Assembly (NCBI GenBank): GCA_030847615.1
Contig: JAUMIR010000004.1
Location: 222,321,001-222,385,000 of the forward strand
DNA: 64,000 nucleotides
Reading direction: 5' to 3'
Source: Gambelia wislizenii
Lineage: Eukaryota; Chordata; Lepidosauria; Squamata; Crotaphytidae
The number at the start of each line of letters is the position of its first letter. The stretch's first letter is position 1. Below are positions 42,600 to 53,763 of the stretch, piece after piece. Made by a program: the position numbers and the translations under genes. The notes beneath the pieces are model-generated. The model was not told the origin of the DNA. It did no database searches and saw only the letters and a program-made list of their open reading frames with translations.

Positions 42600-44060
42600 C
42601 CTGTAATAACCACTTTTCTTTTTTGAATATCCTCTAATTTCTTCTTCTTTTTACACCTTTAGTTAAATCAGTGTACAGTTGGAGTGTTGTTTATAAACCA
42701 ATTAGCTGTGGAAGCTAATTTGTCTCCAAGAACAAGATACAAAGAGCAGAGAAGCCAGGAAAATTCACTGACATAGAAAAAAGATGGCAGAAGGGGGTAA
42801 TATGCTGACAGATTCAAAGACATACATGTCTTGGCCTGTACTCTTAATGAGCACAGTTCACAGTCTCTGCCTTAATCTTTGTCTTGAGGAGGAGGAGGAG
42901 GAGACACGGCACTCTTCTGGTAAAGCTTTTTTGTGTGTGTGTGGTACACGGCTCTGTGCTAAACAGGAACTGATGTGGAAGCTGACCAGATAGATATTTT
43001 CACGCTCATTGGGGCAGCCAAGCTCCCCTTCGGAGGTCTATTATCATTCACCACCACAGCACTTATACCGAGCTTTGTCCGTCTTTCAGTCAGCAACACA
43101 ATGGGGCCAGCTCCCAGCACCTTGTTTTCCATGCCTCAGGGAGGAAATGACAGAAGGCCTGCCTTATTTGCCTTAGTGGCTTCCTCCGTGTAATCTGGTT
43201 AATCATGTGGCTAATCAAGGACACAGAGCATCCTCTCACGCTAGGCTTCTACAATGACGGCTCATTCATATTTTATACAATAGAGTGCTTAAGTCATTCC
43301 ACGCCTTGCCAAAAACATTTCTTCTCCTTCTTTGTTTGGTTGCTCGAGAGAGGTGCTTGTCCTCTCTGTCCTGCTTTCATGCAGGCATATGTTCCTGTTG
43401 CAGCTGGACAAGGGGGTGGGTGGGATGAGGGGGGGGGTCTCTCCCATTTTGTTTTGGTTTTGTTAGAAGCCAATGAATTGATGACCAGCACTGTAATGCA
43501 AAGGTTAAAACAGTCCCTCCATGTATGTATACATTAGTGACACTCTGTTATTTAAAGGCTTGCTAGCAAGGTGACCTCCAAGACAACAGTCCTCTTGAAT
43601 GTACATTGATAATCTGGCAAGCATAAAAGGAGCAAGCCAAGAGAAGGGGGTGTTTGCAGCAAAAATGGATTTGTAAATTTGGCTTTGTGCGTCTGTGTAA
43701 CCTTAATGTCGGAAAGAGGCACGGAGGCTTTAATGTACTTCCAGTCCAGAGAGCCTTAGCAACTATTCCTCACTGGTTTGGGGGGATGTTTGTCCAGGAT
43801 GGAACAGTCTCCAAACACAGAGGAAATTTGATTCCATACTTTTGCATTGTGGTATTAAGAAAGGAGGCAAAAGGGAATGGAGCCGGGTGAAGGATGATGA
43901 GTGACGAGTGATGAATGAATGGTTGCACAAAAGAGAGAATTTCACAACCAGTGTGGTTCTTGTCATCACTGTCCTGTGGCAGTGGGAGAAGTTGCCATTG
44001 ATGTCATAGAATGCTTCTGTTTCAAGTTCATTCATATGATATAATCTGTGTGGAGAAACA
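42600..44060. other. Repeat-poor sequence; no gene identified
   Basis: Complex sequence, especially 42985-43330, without TE similarity inside the window. The ORFs (72 and 110 codons) show no recognisable domain and no splice-site support that I can see. Confidence 0.3.
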
Positions 44061-44065
44061 GGCTG

Positions 44066-44094
44066 TGTCCAACTCTACAATTCTATGATTCTAT
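44066..44094 (+). mobile_element. CR1 tail fragment
   Basis: CCAACTCTACAATTCTATGA followed by TTCTAT: only the last bases of a CR1 3' end, directly followed by another CR1 end. Confidence 0.65.
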
Positions 44095-44175
44095 ATCAAG
44101 ATTTCCTGCATGGTAGGGGGTTGGACTGGATGGCCCTCGTGGTCTCTTCCAACTCTACAGTTCTGTGATTCTATG
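44095..44175 (+). mobile_element. CR1 LINE 3' end, extremely truncated
   Basis: ATCAAGATTTCCTGCATGG, GGGTTGGACTGGATGGCCCT, CTCTTCCAACTC and a TTCTGTGATTCTATG tail. About 80 bp of CR1 3' UTR. Confidence 0.85.
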
Positions 44176-44247
44176 CTCTGATTCATGTGCAAAAACTCTA
44201 TAGAATTCATGTATGTGAAGAGGGGAAAGATCCAAACTAGACACTTA

Positions 44248-44558
44248 GGTGATTTTCAGACAGGGGAAATAACCCACTTCCAGCGCTCTGTTTTGCACGC
44301 CCCCTTCCTTCTTCTGATCTCCCATTGTCCTTCCTCCACCCTGCTTCTATTTTCCTCCTGGTATTTTTTTACTAACGAAAGTTCTTCATTAGTAAAAAAT
44401 AGTGGAACATACCGGGAGGGAAAGGGAAGCAGGATGGAGGGAGGACAACAGGCGATCGGGAAAAGGAAGGGAGTGTGCGAAATGCAGTGCTGGAACCAGA
44501 ACAGCCCTGTTTCTCTCCCGATCTCCATGGGGGTTATTTCCCCCATGTGAAAATCTCC
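44248..44558. mobile_element. Palindromic MITE, family H (TTA/CTA flanks)
   Basis: Ends GGTGATTTTCAGACAGGGGA and, complemented, GGAGATTTTCACATGGGGGA. The arms are inverted through most of the element: GGAAATAACCC with GGGTTATTTCC, CCACCCTGCTT with AAGCAGGATGG, and TTACTAACGAA near the centre with TTCATTAGTAA. Flanking triplets TTA and CTA differ by one base. The overlapping ORFs on both strands are products of the palindrome. Confidence 0.8.
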
Positions 44559-45146
44559 CTAGTATCACTTACACAGCCACAGAAGCAGGTGACCCCCCGC
44601 CAAAAAAATGCACAGGCTGCCCTGCACCTCCCTGCACCGCATCTGTATATCTCCATTTTAACTTGTATGCACTGTCAAGCTTCAAACTGATTTTTATGCA
44701 TGTGGGCAACAACTGGAAGGCAAGACTTATGGGAAACTTGAGGCAGAAAGGTTCAGTTCACCTTGCCCTGACTTCCAGTGAAACAAGACCATCTTCTCCT
44801 GCTCCCCTCCCCTTCTTTTCATTAGCACCTTTATAGCACATTATCTTCGACACAATCTTCCTGCCATTTTAAGGATTTGGTAGTCATTAGAGCACTTGCA
44901 AGGTTGATCTTACTATGATGAAAGTGTGAACTGATCAGCTAAATAACAACTGCTGACAAGCAGACTCTACTGGATTGCCCCTTTGCCCCTTGATTGTGTA
45001 TGAATCATTTGATGGAGAAAATGGGTTCCTTTTGTGAAACCTTCATACAGGTCTATTTGGAAATTTCACCCTCTCACCTTTCATGGTCTTTCTTCTTTAC
45101 AGACCTGGGCTGGAATTCACAAACACATTTATGAATGTGTGACCTA

Positions 45147-45784
45147 GGGGTTGTCTAGATGAGAAAATATAATGCTGATTGCTGTGCTTTAACACAAATT
45201 CACAGCAGCATTCATTTGTCTCCATGGTCCTTTGCCAAAATCGCCAGTATGCAAATCTATCTGTGGTTGAAGTTCATAAACAGCCATGCCTGTGAATCAA
45301 GATGGTGGCCGGGAGTGAATTACATGCGTTATTATTCTCCACAAGTTGTCACCACTGCACAGTATTTTTTTAAAACTGTAAATCAAAGGTGTGCAAATGC
45401 GGCTTTCATTTTCAAAAGCTGTTTGGTCACCTCAGCACAGCAAAAAAGCACATGATCAGCAACGTAGGACTCCAAAATTGCACTTCTGGTCACTTCATTA
45501 CTGGCAACCCCCCCCCCCGGTGCACATCTGACCAATAAGCTTTCATTTCCACCCTCACTGAGAATCCACTGTGATGAAAATCAGTTGTCCAAATGAGCAG
45601 TAATTCAGATTTCCACACAATATTTAAAAAACCTCAGGAAAAGCTGTGAAGGATTTTCCCCTGCAGTTTTTGGCATTTTCATCCCCCCTCCTTCTGAATA
45701 AGGTGAATCACTATGGGATCTCGTTGGGACAAAATTATTCTCTATGATTTCTATTAGGATTATTTTCACCATCTAGATTACTCC
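45147..45784 (+). mobile_element. Long TIR MITE family T, copy 2, CTA target duplication
   Basis: Ends GGGGTTGTCTAGATGAGAAA and, complemented, GGAGTAATCTAGATGGTGAA. CTA is directly outside both (45144-45146, 45785-45787). The interior is the reverse of the 4828-5485 and 60830-61465 copies (AATCAAGATGGTGGCCGGGA, GCAAATCTATCTGTGGTTG). Non-coding. Confidence 0.8.
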
Positions 45785-45914
45785 CTAGTTACACGTTTGT
45801 GACTTGTTCATATTCACAATCTCTATGTATTCAACAGAGTAGGGCATGTAGAGGTATCATGAAAATCCCCTAATATGGGCTTACCCAGCAGTAGTCATTG
45901 TGAGTGACAGGAGT

Positions 45915-46125
45915 CTTCTCTCCTGTTGATCAGGATGCAGCAGACTGATGCTTCCACTCCCTTCCTGAGAGCAATCTTCCATTCAAGGAGGAATTATGAC
46001 AGGGATCCTGCTTCTGATTATTTCACCAGAGATCACTGGAGGCAGGGGAGGGGAAACATCAGTCTGTATAACAGGAGAATAGACCCCTTTCACGCACAGC
46101 AGCTGTTGTCTGTTAAGTCCAGATG
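45915..46125. mobile_element. Non-coding element family G, diverged copy
   Basis: GATCCTGCTTCTGATTATTT, AGATCACTGGAGGCAGGGGA and GCTGTTGTCTGTTAAGTCC match the family G copies in the same order. Ends are not clear. Confidence 0.5.
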
Positions 46126-46659
46126 CAGGGGTGTCAGGCTGGGAGATATTATTTAGTTACATAACTAAGGTAGTTACATAGTTAAGAAGCTGATCTGGAA
46201 CCACAGCCTTGATTTATGTAAATGCACTAAGCAAAATTTAATGATAGCAATGGCTTGAATTCTATTGGATAGGACTGCCAAGAGCAGAGCCATTGAATCA
46301 ATTGTTAAATGGTGGGTTACACGTAGGAAATTCCATTTTTTCTATGGATATGCTTTAGCTAGGACTAACAATAGGATTCAGGCCAATAACTCCTCTCTTA
46401 TTCCCGCTGTATGTTTATGGATGAAGACATTTTTGTATTGGGGGGGGGAGGAGAAGAAGGGAAATGCGAATTATAAATGCTGAAAGGATAATATGTGGGC
46501 TGACATTCTGTTGATGACCTACTCACATATAAGTCCAAATTATACCTGTTTATGTCTTTTTATGGTCACTGTGGGCAAGGTATTCACTACTCCCCCCATG
46601 CAATAGTGTCTTGCTAATGGACTTTCCCATCTCTTGAGCATGTGTGCACACACACAGAG

Positions 46660-46745
46660 CTATTTCATTTTTTTTTAGTTATTTATACTTTGCTCTTCAG
46701 CCACAAAGGCTCTCAGAGTGGCTTACAAATTGGTAAGCAATAGCA
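46660..46745 (-). repeat. L2-like LINE 3' tail
   Basis: Minus strand AAGCCACTCTGAGAGCCTTT and GGCTGAAGAGCAAAGTATAA, then AT-rich: the usual 3' UTR end of L2-type LINEs in this kind of genome. Confidence 0.4.
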
Positions 46746-47960
46746 CCTACACATCTACACTGCTTTTATAGCACACTAGGCACTCTCCAAGTGGTTTCCA
46801 ATGTGTGTTAGCTAATTTCATGGCCATGAGAGAGCGAGGGACAACTTCACAGTGTCCATCTCTGATGATGATGACATTCTCCATAACCTCCTAGGGGTCC
46901 TGCTGAGGTCCCAGAAGATGATGTCATTGTCACATGGCCAGCTATAGGAACATAGCAGACATTGTGTGGCTGTCCTCCACTCCTCATGGTCACATGGGGG
47001 TACCCTGCAATAAACAGAAGAGTTCTCCATGTAGGGAGATGGGGATGGTAGGCAGTTGGTGCAGGATCTTGACCATAATCTGTAGCATTTCTATATCACA
47101 CTCCAGGGGTTGGGAGCATCACAGATGTTACCTTCTTATTTGTTCCATGTCACAGTGGCCTCCCCATACTGCAGACAGGGAGGTTAAGCTGACCTACCAA
47201 ATTCAGGGCAGAGAATTATTTGAAACAAGATTTCCTATTGACAAAGAAATCCACTTTTCTGTGGTAATCTAGTTAAGAGACACATAAAGTAGTGTCTATG
47301 CCATTCCCCTGGCTGAGATGAACGTACATCAGTGACATGACCCTTAGAAAGAAGCCATGATCCTACATCAGAGTTCTTGAGTCTAGTAATACGTACTTCT
47401 GCAGGGCTTATTCCTCCCCCCACCAAGCAAAGCAGTCTCCCATTACTGGTATGCTATCCCATGGCCTCTATTGCCCCTTGGTGAGGGTCAGGCAGCATTT
47501 CTGCAGCCAGGAGAAGAAAGCAGGGAAAACAGCATGCATGAGATCTGGGAGGGTGATACCTATTCTTTTCTCCTGGCTGGCTGTATATAGCCCCATCCTC
47601 TCCCCCAGCCCATCAGAAGCTGCCTTGCCTGTGGTGTCGGGAGTTATTGTAGAAGGAGGTACTTTCTGCAGCTATATGCAGCCATAATCTCAGGTTATGC
47701 CTGCATGTGTCACCAACAATATCTCAGCCACAGTGTTGGAAGTCCACTAACATGCCCATGGAATTCTCTGCTGATGCAGGTGTTCAGCTGGCTTTTTGAA
47801 AAGATGTTGGCTCAAGATGAAGAGGGGAGGGACCTCCTGAAAGCTGAGATGCAGATGCCACCATCCTAAGCTCCCTCCTTTCCCCAACACACCTTTGGAA
47901 GCAGTGATGTTCTATGCCCATCCTGGCATTGTTCATTCCCCTCCTCTGGCAGTCATGGGC
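46746..47960. other. No recognised feature
   Basis: Fairly complex sequence without a recognisable ORF product or repeat boundary. Confidence 0.3.
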
Positions 47961-48444
47961 ACAGGACTTTATCAGACGAGCCCCTTAAAAGCATTCTTTT
48001 GCTGGCATTAAAAAAAAAATCCATTCTTATGCCAGCAAAAGAACGCCCCCCACCATACTTACCTCTAATCTTGGCAAATGCTTCCCTGGCAATGAAAGAG
48101 GAAAGGTGGTTACAATGGAGCTCCGTTCATTTCCTCCTTTGAAATCCCGTGGATTATCGCAAGACTTCATCATGCAGGAAATTAAAAAACAAAACAAAAC
48201 AAAAATAAGTCAGAAAAACTTTCAAAAAGCACATACACACACTTTAAAGGTTCCAAGTAACCTGGGGAGGGTCATAAAAAGTGTGTCACTTACCTGGCTG
48301 TTGCAATCTCGCCTGGAAGTGTTAGTGCTGGACTGGCCATTGATGCTACATTGACATGAGTACAATGGCGTGAGGTTTCACACGCTGGCAATGCCAGCAC
48401 AAAAGTCCCATGGGGGATCTATTGACAGCTTCAGCCATCAATAA

Positions 48445-48446
<2 letters not shown>

Positions 48447-48483
<37 letters not shown>

Positions 48484-48484
48484 T
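48447..48484. repeat. (AAT)n microsatellite, tail of the L2-like LINE
   Basis: About twelve AAT units at the 3' end of the minus-strand LINE. On that strand it is (ATT)n and directly follows GGGGCAGGGTATAAATT. Confidence 0.9.
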
Positions 48485-51305
48485 TATACCCTGCCCCTCT
48501 GTTAAAACAATCGGGGCGGCTTACAAAAATTAAAATACAATACAGATAAAACCCCCAAACACCCCCCACCGCACCCTCCCCCGTAAAAAAAATTAAATAA
48601 TTATAAATTAAAACCAACTAATCTAAAATCACAATTAAAAACAATAAATACAATAAAATACTATAAATGGCCAGCGGATTAAAAGAAGCCAGAATCCCCT
48701 GAGGCCGGGATCTAATTAGGAAAGGCCTGCCGAAAGAGATCCATCTTTAGTGCTTTTTTAAAGCTACTCAGGGTTGTTATCTGACGGATCTCGTTCGGCA
48801 GGTCATTCCACAATTTGGGGGCAATTACCGAAAAGGCCCTCTGGGAGGTTGCAGACAGCCTCGATTTTTGTGGCTGAAGCAAATTCCTCCCAGAGGACCA
48901 GAGTGAGTGGGGAGGATTGTATGGGAGGAGGCGGTTCCGGAGATAAGTTGGACCCAAGCCATTTAGGGCTTTAAAGGTAATAACCAACACCTTATACTGG
49001 GCCCAGAAACTGATAGGCAGCCAGTGGAGAGATCTTAACACTGGAGTTATATGGTCTCTCCGAGATGTTCCTGAGACCACTCTGGCTGCCATATTTTGTA
49101 CCAACTGAAGTTTCCGGGCCAAGCATGAGGGCAGCCCCATGTAGAGCGCATTGCAGAAATCTAGACGAGAGGTTACCAGCACGTGCACCACAGTCTCGAG
49201 GTCCTTTACTTCCAGGAAATGGCGCAGCTGGCGTATAAGCCGAAGCTGATAACAGGCGCTCCTGATTGTCGCATTCACCTGACTAGTTATCTGAAGCGAT
49301 GAATCAAGGAGCACCCCCAGACTGCGAACACAGTCCTTAACGGAGAGCGTGACCCCAGCCAGGACTGGAGGTTGCAACCTAACTCCTGGTTTCGGGGCCG
49401 CTACCATGAGCACCTCCATTTTGTCTGGATTTAATCTCAATCTGTTTTTCCTCATCCAGCCCATTACTGCTTTAAGACAGTCATTAAGAGGAGAGACACC
49501 ATCGGAATTCGAGGCCGACGATCGGGACAAGGAGAAATAGATCTGGGTGTCATCAGCGTATTGATAACACCCAGCCCCATAACTCCGAATAATCTCACCC
49601 AGTGGCTTCATATAGATGTTAAACAGCATCAGGGACAGGATGGCGCCCTGCGCAACACCACAAGTAAGCTCCTTTCTGCTGGAGCAACTGTCCCCGAGCA
49701 ACACCCTCTGGGACCTGCCCGAGAGGAAGGACCAGAACCACTGGAGCGCGGTGCCTCCGATTCCTAACCCTCTCAGGCGATCCAAAAGGATGCTATGATC
49801 TATCGTATCGAAAGCCACTGAGATGTCCAAAAGCACCAACAGGGTCACGCTACCCCTGTCGATGCTTAGATGCAGGTCATCGGTTAAGGCAACCATGGCA
49901 GTCTCAACTCCAAATCCCATCCTGAAGCCAGTTTGAAATGGGTCTAGATAATCGGTTTCATCCAAGACCACTTGGAGTTGAAGCGCAACTGCCCTCTCGA
50001 TCACTTTGCTCAAGAATGGTAACATAGAAACTGGCCTATAGTTGTTCATGTCCAGGGGGTCAAGGGAAGATTTTTTCAGGAGCGGCCTAATGGCTGCTTC
50101 CTTTAAACAAGATGGAACACACCCTTCTCTGAGGGATGCATTGATGATGTCCTTAAGGAACACCATCAAGGCAGTCCCCCCCTGGATGGCCAGCCATGAA
50201 GGGCAAGGATCGAGCGGGCAGGTCGTCTTCTTCACCCTACCAAGTAGCTTGTCCACGTCCTCGGTACTCATGGATTGAAATTCATCCAGTAAACTTACAT
50301 CAACGGAGTTGCTGGACACCTCGTCAATTGTTTCTGTCAAATTACTGGCATCTAAGTCGGCTCTTATCCGAGAGATTTTATCTGCAAAGAAATTGTTAAA
50401 TGCATTACAGCAGGCTGTCGTTGGGTTAAGCAACGGGTTCTGCGCAGGAATAACCTGCATCAACTCCCTTACCACCCTAAACAGCTCTGCTGGACGGGAC
50501 TCTGCAGACGCAATACATGCAGAGGAGAAGGATCTCTGCGCTGCACGTATTGCCTCTCGATAGGACCAAAGAAAGTTCCTATGACGAGTCCTGTTGGATA
50601 AGAATCGAGTTTTCCGCCAGTTGTGCTCTAGTCGTTGTCCAACCCGCTTCATTTTCCTAAGCTCTGTTGTATACCATGGCTTACGGTTTGGAGCGGGTTG
50701 GAAAGGACGCTTGGGAGCGATCGTGTCAATAGCCTTGGTAAGGTCGTTGTTCCAGGTATTAACCAAAGCTTCGACAGGGTCACCGGCGTTACCAACCATT
50801 AAACCCTCCAAGGCTTTCTGGAATCCTCTTGGTTCCATTAGCCTTCGAGGGCGGACCATTTTAATGGGTCCACCACCCCCGGTGAGGCGGGAAGAGACTC
50901 TTAGTTCAGTCTTGACCAGGAAATGATCCGTCCATGACAATGTGGTGGTTTTTATAACCTCCGCCCACGGATATTCCTGCTCCGTACTAAAGACCGCATC
51001 GAGGGTATGACCCGCACAATGTGTGGGCCCGACGACCATTTGGGATAGGCCCATGTTTGTCATGGTTTCCATGAACTCCCGAGCCTCACCAGTCAGATTT
51101 GTCAAGCTGGTCTCGAGTGGAATGTTGAAGTCACCCAAAACTAAAAGTCTGGGTGACTCCAACAGCAGCTCTGAGACCAGCTGTGTCAGCTCGGTTAGGG
51201 AGTCTGCTAGACAACGGGGTGGTCGGTATACTAGCAGAATCCCCAAACTATCCCTGGTCCTCAGGCTAAGGTACATACACTCAAAATGGACAACTATGGG
51301 TTTTG
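48447..51305 (-). mobile_element. L2-like LINE, 5'-truncated
   Basis: Contains an 869-codon ORF (51321-48712), a roughly 225-bp 3' UTR and an (ATT)n tail. It is truncated at the 5' end inside the endonuclease domain. The same family gives the fragment at 7291-7530. The clade call (L2) rests on the RT motif set and the GTAAGCCGCCCCGATTG-type 3' end, from memory. Confidence 0.85.
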
Positions 51306-51321
51306 GCAGGGACATAACCAC
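48712..51321 (-). CDS. L2-like LINE ORF2: partial APE endonuclease and full reverse transcriptase
   Basis: 869 codons, open throughout. The first about ten residues probably come from flanking element sequence, so the start is not native. APE part (about 25-145): LGILLVYRPP, LLVLGDFNIPLE, HTLDAVF and SWTDHFLVKTEL; the N-terminal third of the domain is missing. RT (about 405-660): NNYRPVSMLPFLSKVIER, DPFQTGFRMGFGVETAM, LLVLLDISVAFDTIDHSIL, CGVAQGAILSLMLFNIYMK (usual GVPQGS changed to GVAQGA) and YQYADDTQIYFS with the catalytic DD intact. The C-terminus ends WNDLPNEIRQITTLSSFKK, normal for L2. Cannot be autonomous without the missing endonuclease portion. Confidence 0.85.
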   Translation of the reverse strand: MVMSLPKPIVVHFECMYLSLRTRDSLGILLVYRPPRCLADSLTELTQLVSELLLESPRLLVLGDFNIPLETSLTNLTGEAREFMETMTNMGLSQMVVGPTHCAGHTLDAVFSTEQEYPWAEVIKTTTLSWTDHFLVKTELRVSSRLTGGGGPIKMVRPRRLMEPRGFQKALEGLMVGNAGDPVEALVNTWNNDLTKAIDTIAPKRPFQPAPNRKPWYTTELRKMKRVGQRLEHNWRKTRFLSNRTRHRNFLWSYREAIRAAQRSFSSACIASAESRPAELFRVVRELMQVIPAQNPLLNPTTACCNAFNNFFADKISRIRADLDASNLTETIDEVSSNSVDVSLLDEFQSMSTEDVDKLLGRVKKTTCPLDPCPSWLAIQGGTALMVFLKDIINASLREGCVPSCLKEAAIRPLLKKSSLDPLDMNNYRPVSMLPFLSKVIERAVALQLQVVLDETDYLDPFQTGFRMGFGVETAMVALTDDLHLSIDRGSVTLLVLLDISVAFDTIDHSILLDRLRGLGIGGTALQWFWSFLSGRSQRVLLGDSCSSRKELTCGVAQGAILSLMLFNIYMKPLGEIIRSYGAGCYQYADDTQIYFSLSRSSASNSDGVSPLNDCLKAVMGWMRKNRLRLNPDKMEVLMVAAPKPGVRLQPPVLAGVTLSVKDCVRSLGVLLDSSLQITSQVNATIRSACYQLRLIRQLRHFLEVKDLETVVHVLVTSRLDFCNALYMGLPSCLARKLQLVQNMAARVVSGTSRRDHITPVLRSLHWLPISFWAQYKVLVITFKALNGLGPTYLRNRLLPYNPPHSLWSSGRNLLQPQKSRLSATSQRAFSVIAPKLWNDLPNEIRQITTLSSFKKALKMDLFRQAFPN

Positions 51322-51445
51322 AGAAGGGCAATGTCATCTGATGCACCCTTTCGTGGTTATGTGGAGTTGTTATGATGCCATATTTTATTCATGGTTATCT
51401 GGAGTTGTTATGATGCCATATTTTATGTGTCTGATAAAGTTCATA

Positions 51446-53195
51446 GAATGTGGTGGGATCCACTGACAGAACAACCACCATGTACGTGTAATGTAAAATT
51501 GCTCTGAAGTAGTTTGCTCACAAGTAGTGGCAATACAACTGGAATAACTAACATGAAAAACAAAGGCATGAGAATCTATTTCTAGCATGAGCCAATGTGA
51601 CTAGTCTTGGTTTCTCATTCTTGAGTTCTATAACTCTTCTTGTAAAAAGTTCAGTTGCCTTAGTATACATACAGTATGTTACTACTATGGACATACTTGT
51701 TACAGCTGATTTTTGCCAGTTACCAACAAATACCACCCAAATTTCCAAGCTTTTCCAGCAAACTGCTTATTAAAGAGTGAACAGTTCTCATGAGACAAAA
51801 GTGATCACACAAGAACCACACAATGCTATTCACTGATTGAAATCAATCTTGATCAAATTATGATGATTAATCTTCATTATGAGTTGTGTCCCCACCCTTA
51901 CCACAGTACCATGTTCCCTCAGACTACTTAGGTCACTTGTGGGCTTTCATCCCCTCCCCTCCTTTCAAACACTGATTTTGATGAAGATGACATGGGAATC
52001 TCTAATTATTTTAATGGGGCTAATTAGGGAATGATATACATTCATTATTATGGAGAATGCCCAGAGTACATCACCTCCCAAAGCTGCATGGCTTGCTACT
52101 TTTATTATACACTGTCTTTCCCAAAGTAAATTAGTTTTTTTTTCTACTTCATAAGAAAACGACAGTGTAGTCAAAAGCTTTCACAGCTGAATTAGAATCT
52201 TCTGAAGAGAAAGTGATCAATTTTACTTCCTGCTTTAATATTCAGTGCTCTTATGTTCTATATCAGGGAAGGGAAACTTTGGGGAAGACCAGAAGCCAAT
52301 TTTGTTCCCCTCAGACCTGCCATAGGCCACAACAATCCTTACTGACACCAAAATATGGAGACATATTGGAAACCTGGGGTTTAATGGATTTGGAAGCAAA
52401 ATCTGGAGTCAAAACGGAGGAATTTTGCTTAGGTTGAAGAGATTCTTGTGATTTACCACCCAAATTCTGTGGATTTGGGGCAATGACTTGGGGAGCAATA
52501 GCAATGGCCTTGAGGGACTTCCTTTGGGGCATAGCTCATATGCTGCCAATTCCTCTGGATCTCCTTGCAGATTACATCCTTACACTGCATCTAGATAAAC
52601 GCATCCACACTGAGTCCCCCACTCATCAGAACAGAATTTCAACCTTCACCACAACCAAATAAGTGAGTTGCTATGGCATATGTCTGACTTATGCTATGGT
52701 TGTTCATCAACAGAATGGCAGCCTTCATGTTTCCTAACCATTATAGTACACTTTATTTTAAAGCATTGAATACATGACTTTAGTATATGAAATATAATAG
52801 AAACTATTCTAAGTGCTCTCTTAATTGATATTTCCCTCCAAATCAGTACACTTGATGAACAAAAGTACAAACTGTCACTGTAGATCTATTTTACTTTTAT
52901 GGGTTTAACACCCTTTCATTGCTCTATCTGCTATGGCTTCTTTTCTTTTCTCTTACTTACATTTGTCCACATTGCCACTAAATCCATTCCACTATGGTAG
53001 CTCTGTGATACATTTACAGGAATCTCTGATTACATAACATTGTATCTACAGTATGTAGTAGCCTTACATTGACAGTAGCATCTCCAGCTGCCAGTCTTCG
53101 CTTATTCTGTTCTGACAGGCAAATAATGAATAATCATCAATGTTCTACATCAGCTAATTAGTCATATCTGCATAACTTATTAACATCTCCTGGCA
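51446..53195. other. No recognised feature
   Basis: AT-rich unassigned sequence with no gene or clear repeat. Confidence 0.35.
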
Positions 53196-53197
53196 TG

Positions 53198-53495
53198 ACC
53201 ACCCACCCCCATACTGACCATTTTAAGAACCAGTACTGTTTTGAGCAAAGGATGTCCATTCAGCTTCCAATCCAGGCTCAAGGATGCTTCCATCATCCCG
53301 CATCCCAGCGAGCAAGGCTGTGATAAAGACTTGTAAAAGGTGGTCCTGCTTCTGATTGTCACAGCCTCACTTACTGGCAGGAAGGAGGTTGAAATATCAT
53401 TTTCTTTGAGCCCTGATCAGAAGTGGCACTGACCTCCTTTGTCTGATCCAGCTGCTAGCTCTTAAGGTGGGTTGGGGAGGCATTTACACAGTAAA
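53198..53495. mobile_element. Non-coding element family G
   Basis: TTTTGAGCAAAGGATGTCCA, TGGTCCTGCTTCTGATTGTC, GGCAGGAAGGAGGTTGAAAT and CTGCTAGCTCTTAAGGTGGG match the other copies. Confidence 0.55.
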
Positions 53496-53729
53496 GCTAC
53501 ACAGTCTTGCTGAATAAAGAGAAGTGAAGGATCTCTAGGTAATGAATCTGTAACTGCACTGCTGGATACCAGCCAATAACTTTAAGAATGTTTTCCCCGC
53601 TCAGTGAATTATGAGAGTTCTTATGTATTTTTCTTTGTGCAAGCAATCACAGAGAAAATGGTTTGTTTGGAGCAATATACAGGTTGGTTGTTGTTGTTGA
53701 TGTTTACAAAAGGTGTTGTTTTTGAGCAA

Positions 53730-53763
53730 AAAACAAACAAACAAACAAACAAACAAACAAAAA
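53730..53763. repeat. (AAAC)n microsatellite
   Basis: About eight AAAC units. Confidence 0.9.

Larger units (their letters stand above)
47964..51442 (-). mobile_element. TIR element family H2, copy 3, split by an L2-like LINE
   Basis: Left end GGACTTTATCAGACGAGCCC and, complemented, right end GAACTTTATCAGACACATAA. Flanking triplets ACA and ATA. The left piece (47964 to about 48446) is the reverse of 22160-22560 (GGCAAATGCTTCC side, TGGAGCTCCGTTCATTTCCT, CTGGAAGTGTTAGTGCTGGA, GACAGCTTCAGCCATCAA). The right piece (about 51310-51442) carries AATGTCATCTGATGC, as at 22143-22155. A 37-bp tandem duplication (51353 and 51391, core GGAGTTGTTATGATGCCATA) lies inside the right piece. Confidence 0.65.

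Noticed and set aside
44256..44836. Overlapping ORFs of 96-144 codons on both strands
   Set aside because: They arise from the palindromic MITE and its flank; the translated arms mirror each other.
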